DNA of 8,803 nt from an uncultured Clostridia bacterium (lineage in GTDB: Bacteria; Bacillota; Clostridia; Oscillospirales; CAG-272). The position numbers were made by a program, and so were the translations under genes. Of this stretch, positions 6,781 to 8,803 are shown piece after piece. The notes under the pieces are model-generated. The model was not told where the DNA came from, ran no database searches, and worked only from the letters and a program-made list of their open reading frames with translations. Every line of letters begins with the position of its first letter. The first letter of the stretch is position 1. The stretch covers positions 1-8,803 of the forward strand of contig CALCTA010000026.1 in assembly GCA_937893945.1 (NCBI GenBank), read 5' to 3'.

Positions 6781-7347
6781 TTACTCTCCGAGCACGTTGC
6801 CCTTGCTATCAAAGATAGGAAGCTTCTCAAGATAGATAAGGTCGTCTCTGTTCTGCGCGTCGCCCTCGGCAAGAATAGTAGCTCTGCCGCATATAACGCC
6901 GCCCGCCTTGTTTACGAGCACCTCGATAGCGTTCAGCGATTCTCCCGTGGAGATAACGTCGTCAACTATAAGTATTCTCTTTCCCTTCATCTCCTCTGCG
7001 TCAGCGATATCAAGATAAAGCTTCTGCTCCTTGGCGGTGGTGATGGAATGAACGTCTGCCTCAAAAACGCCCGTCATATAGAGCTTGGGGGATTTGCGCG
7101 CAAGAAAATATTTCTGATTGCCCGCAAGTCTTGCCATCTCGTGAACCAGCGGAATACCCTTCGCCTCGGCGGATATCATATAATCGTATTCAGGAACTCT
7201 CTTCAGCAGCTCCTCCGCGCAAGCGGTGGTAAGCTCGGGGTCTCCGAAGATAACAAACGCGCCTATCATAAGATTCTCGTTAAGAGGGCAAAGAGGAAGA
7301 TCTCGCTCAAGACCTGCTATAGTCATTCTGTAATACATCTGTTCCAT
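6781..7347 (-). CDS. Phosphoribosyltransferase, adenine/xanthine type
   Basis: This 188-residue type I phosphoribosyltransferase probably transfers ribose-5-phosphate from PRPP to a purine base for salvage. The PRPP-binding loop ILIVDDVISTGES (125-137) is complete. An upstream ARKSPKLYM segment (83-91) corresponds to the RKxxKLP region of adenine phosphoribosyltransferases, and YDYMISAEAKGIPLVHEMA (54-72) to the family's core strand and loop. Length is close to apt (about 170-180) and xpt (about 190). The N-terminal extension YYRMTIAGLERDLPLCP is typical of a clostridial branch often labelled only as phosphoribosyltransferase family, so the base it uses is uncertain. It is the first gene after the promoter at 7400-7427. 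The start is supported by GGAAAGGA 8-9 nt upstream and an AT-rich spacer. No PurR-like operator or riboswitch is visible in the 46-nt leader. Confidence 0.85.
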   Translation of the reverse strand: MEQMYYRMTIAGLERDLPLCPLNENLMIGAFVIFGDPELTTACAEELLKRVPEYDYMISAEAKGIPLVHEMARLAGNQKYFLARKSPKLYMTGVFEADVHSITTAKEQKLYLDIADAEEMKGKRILIVDDVISTGESLNAIEVLVNKAGGVICGRATILAEGDAQNRDDLIYLEKLPIFDSKGNVLGE

Positions 7348-7399
7348 TTTTTGTTTTCCTTTCCGTGTTTTGTTCTATACACATAATCTTTCAATTTAT

Positions 7400-7427
7400 A
7401 TTATACTCGGATTTTCTCAAATGTCAA
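7400..7427 (-). promoter_or_regulatory. Sigma-A promoter for the minus-strand operon
   Basis: On the minus strand a perfect TTGACA (7427-7422), a 16-bp spacer and a perfect TATAAT (7405-7400). Transcription should start near 7393, giving a leader of about 46 nt before the phosphoribosyltransferase start. There is no extended -10 TG. Confidence 0.88.
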
Positions 7428-7477
7428 TATTTCACGGCAAAGAAAGCTTAAAACTTTTGTTCCTCCAACATATCTCC

Positions 7478-7506
7478 TTGACAAGAACAAAAAAAGATGT
7501 TATAAT
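7478..7506 (+). promoter_or_regulatory. Sigma-A promoter with extended -10 for the wzz-like gene
   Basis: Perfect TTGACA (7478-7483), an optimal 17-bp spacer and perfect TATAAT (7501-7506), with TG at 7498-7499 giving the extended TGn motif. The spacer holds a run of seven A. The start is expected near 7513, leaving a leader of about 61 nt. It stands back to back with the minus-strand promoter; the two -35 boxes are 50 bp apart. Confidence 0.9.
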
Positions 7507-7557
7507 ATTCGTAGCATTTAATTCCCCTTCAATATGAACTTCAAAGAACAAATCAGT

Positions 7558-7563
7558 AAGGAG
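7558..7563 (+). promoter_or_regulatory. Ribosome binding site of the wzz-like gene
   Basis: AAGGAG lies 10 nt before the ATG at 7574, slightly wide but strong. It is the only good site near this start and supports ATG 7574 over later in-frame starts. Confidence 0.8.
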
Positions 7564-7573
7564 AACATAGCTA

Positions 7574-8725
7574 ATGAAAGATAACGCTACCTATAAGAAC
7601 AACGAGCTTGATCTGCTCGATATTCTCAAGATCCTTTTTTCAAAAGCAAAGCTGCTTGTTTGTATCACGCTTCTCGCGGCTATAATCGGAGGCGCGCTCG
7701 GCGGCGCTATAACTCTCCTCGGCAGGAGAGAGTACGGCACGCAGGTTGAGTTTTATATCACCCCCAACGCGACAGACTCAACCGTCCTTCACCTCCTTGC
7801 GTCCGAGAGATTCGCGGAAAAGCTCCTTCTTAACGAAAACGGACTCCCCGAGAACAGTTCAGGAGCAGAATACGAGGTGGCTCTTGCTGCAAAGCTTGAA
7901 GCAGATACCGCCCTCAAAGCCCTGTCAGAAGCTAAAAAGCTTTCTAAGGAAGCGCCGAGAGCTCTCGCGATAGCTCAGAAGAACTACGAGGAAAAGCAGA
8001 AGGCGTACGACGACACCTACAACCTGCTCACCACCTACAAGAGCGCCACGAGCGATAAGATAGCAGAAGATCCCGAGCACGTGCAGAAGATGAAGCAGTA
8101 CGAGGCTGATCTTGAAGTGGCAAAGACCGAAAAGAAGCTGGCAGAGGAGCAGTACTACCTCGCAAGCCAGAACGCTCTCGTAGCAACACATAATCTTGAG
8201 GCGGCAAAGGAAGCCTCGGCAAGCGCAAAAAAGAAGGCGGACGACTTGTCCGAGGATATACTCGAGCAATGGCGTGAGATAGAAAAGAACAAGAAGAAGA
8301 TATCTCTCATCAACGAATCTCTTTCCTACAAATACATTGACGTTGAGACCACCGACAAGGCCACCGACGAAAAGGCAAACCGCCAGTTCCTTATAGTTTC
8401 TATCGCAGTTGAAAAGGACGAGGCTCTCGCAAAGCGTCTCCTCTGCAATATACGAGACAGACTTCCTGCCTTCGTTGAGGAAAATATGGAGGCCTCTGAC
8501 ACAGATGCCGAGACGGTATGCACGCTTATCAGTACCGCGGCAGAGGTAGAAAACCTCAGTAAAAACAGTCTTGTCAAGGAAATCGCAAAATTCGCGCTCA
8601 TAACCTCGTTTATGGCTCTCGCGGTATCCTGCATTATGGTAGTCTGGACAAGCATGAAGAAAAAGCCTGCCGCTCCTAAGAGGGATGACGATATAGACAC
8701 ACCCTTTAATGATCAGGAATCTTAA
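7574..8725 (+). CDS. Wzz/CpsC-like polysaccharide co-polymerase with extended coiled coil
   Basis: This 383-residue membrane protein has the layout of chain-length determinants that control polymerisation and export of surface polysaccharide. A short cytoplasmic N-terminus carries a Wzz-like ELDLLDILKILFSKAK (11-26). TM1 is at about 27-49. A large extracytoplasmic part follows, then TM2 at about 338-358 and a short charged, proline-containing cytoplasmic tail. The folded parts (about 52-90 and 243-305, including QFLIVSIAVEKDEALAKRLL) resemble CpsC-type proteins. Between them lies an Ala/Lys/Glu-rich helical region (about 100-245) with strong heptad character, predicted coiled coil. Gram-positive CpsC proteins are usually about 230 residues, so the extra length is this insertion. 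The usual proline-rich stretch before TM2 is not evident. There is no kinase domain or tyrosine cluster, and no partner kinase or glycosyltransferase in the window. It has its own strong promoter and is divergent from the housekeeping operon. The family call is moderate; the polymer is unknown. Confidence 0.75.
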   Translation: MKDNATYKNNELDLLDILKILFSKAKLLVCITLLAAIIGGALGGAITLLGRREYGTQVEFYITPNATDSTVLHLLASERFAEKLLLNENGLPENSSGAEYEVALAAKLEADTALKALSEAKKLSKEAPRALAIAQKNYEEKQKAYDDTYNLLTTYKSATSDKIAEDPEHVQKMKQYEADLEVAKTEKKLAEEQYYLASQNALVATHNLEAAKEASASAKKKADDLSEDILEQWREIEKNKKKISLINESLSYKYIDVETTDKATDEKANRQFLIVSIAVEKDEALAKRLLCNIRDRLPAFVEENMEASDTDAETVCTLISTAAEVENLSKNSLVKEIAKFALITSFMALAVSCIMVVWTSMKKKPAAPKRDDDIDTPFNDQES

Positions 8726-8733
8726 AACTATAC

Positions 8734-8803
8734 AAAAAAGCGTTGCGAAATGCGTGTTATCCTTAACGGAGAACACGCAATGAATTGCAACCTCGCGGTT
8801 GCG
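8734..8803. repeat. Nested inverted repeats after the wzz-like gene, cut by the window edge
   Basis: A strong hairpin is formed by TGCGTGTT (8751-8758) and AACACGCA (8772-8779), extended inside by TCC/GGA after one A-G mismatch with a TTAAC loop. An outer arm GTTGC (8742-8746) can pair with GCAAC (8787-8791). That same GCAAC, as GCAACC (8787-8792), can instead form a perfect 6-bp hairpin with GGTTGC (8797-8802) around TCGC, so the two folds exclude each other. On the minus strand the structure is followed by six T (8739-8734), fitting a terminator for convergent transcription. The plus-strand T-run, if any, would lie beyond the window. It may be a bidirectional terminator or a palindromic interspersed repeat. 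Confidence 0.6.

Larger units (their letters stand above)
400..7393 (-). other. Predicted six-gene operon: phosphoribosyltransferase-aspS-tmk-OYE-AcnX_L-AcnX_S
   Basis: A single consensus promoter lies before the first gene and a single intrinsic terminator after the last. The gaps are 30, 43, 11 and 28 bp and the last two genes overlap by 4 bp. Each start has its own Shine-Dalgarno site. No internal promoter or terminator with a T-run was found in the short gaps, although a promoter inside a coding region cannot be ruled out. Confidence 0.75.

Noticed and set aside
4855..7386. 843-codon plus-strand ORF covering aspS and the phosphoribosyltransferase gene
   Set aside because: It is codon-aligned antisense to two clear genes, its translation has no recognisable domain, it is rich in Leu/Val/Arg/Lys as complements of biased codons, and it has no suitable ribosome site. 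It is a codon-bias shadow.
7441..7477. Palindrome-like AAGCTTAAAACTTTT and TCCTCC between the two promoters as an operator
   Set aside because: Symmetry is imperfect and short, with no second copy or known operator resemblance; not enough to call a regulator site.
7534..7584. 16-codon upstream ORF overlapping the wzz-like start by 11 nt
   Set aside because: It lies in the leader and overlaps the real start out of frame, which would suit translational control, but there is no Shine-Dalgarno before its ATG and no conserved feature to support it.
7925..8776. 283-codon minus-strand ORF opposite the wzz-like gene
   Set aside because: Antisense shadow of the coiled-coil coding region; the Cys/Leu/Val-rich translation is the complement of Ala/Lys/Glu codons, and it starts inside the palindromic repeat.
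8780..8803. Possible new plus-strand gene start (GGAG, 8 nt, ATG)
   Set aside because: The ATG and GGAG fall within the two arms of the nested inverted repeats and only eight codons are visible, so the match is probably a by-product of the repeat.

Overview
The window looks like a chromosomal segment from an uncultured anaerobic Clostridia-type Firmicute (Oscillospirales or Christensenellales-like). The evidence is strong purine-rich Shine-Dalgarno sites, consensus sigma-A promoters, a CpsC-like chain-length protein of Gram-positive flavour, and two Fe-S-dependent, oxygen-sensitive enzyme types. Assignment below phylum is inference. Eight CDSs can be supported; seven are intact.

Layout. From 7393 down to about 400 runs one minus-strand transcription unit: a consensus promoter (7400-7427), a purine-type phosphoribosyltransferase, aspartyl-tRNA synthetase (aspS), a thymidylate kinase (tmk), an old-yellow-enzyme/2,4-dienoyl-CoA-reductase-type flavoprotein with an Fe-S cluster, then the large and small subunits of an aconitase-X (AcnX) dehydratase, closed by an intrinsic terminator (400-442). 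Gaps are 30, 43, 11 and 28 bp, then a 4-bp overlap, and I see no internal terminator. Nucleotide and translation housekeeping genes therefore share a transcript with a three-gene catabolic-looking module.

Downstream of the terminator, at the left edge, is a 128-codon ORF (1-387) that appears chimeric. Its first ~52 residues are the N-terminus of a cation diffusion facilitator (CDF) transporter, and its last ~76 residues are the C-terminus of a sugar-type ABC permease. Codon choice changes at the join. It is either a real recombination/deletion scar or an assembly chimera.

To the right, divergently transcribed from an ideal extended -10 promoter (7478-7506), is a Wzz/CpsC-like polysaccharide co-polymerase with an unusually long coiled coil. 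It is followed by nested inverted repeats at the right edge (8734-8803), which may be a bidirectional terminator or an interspersed palindromic repeat cut by the window end.

The most interesting biology is the OYE + AcnX_L + AcnX_S cluster. An Fe-S hydro-lyase that makes an unsaturated acid sits next to a flavin/Fe-S ene-reductase, which suggests a dehydrate-then-reduce pathway for an unknown hydroxy acid. None of the usual partners of AcnX (hydroxyproline or mevalonate pathway genes) is in the window.
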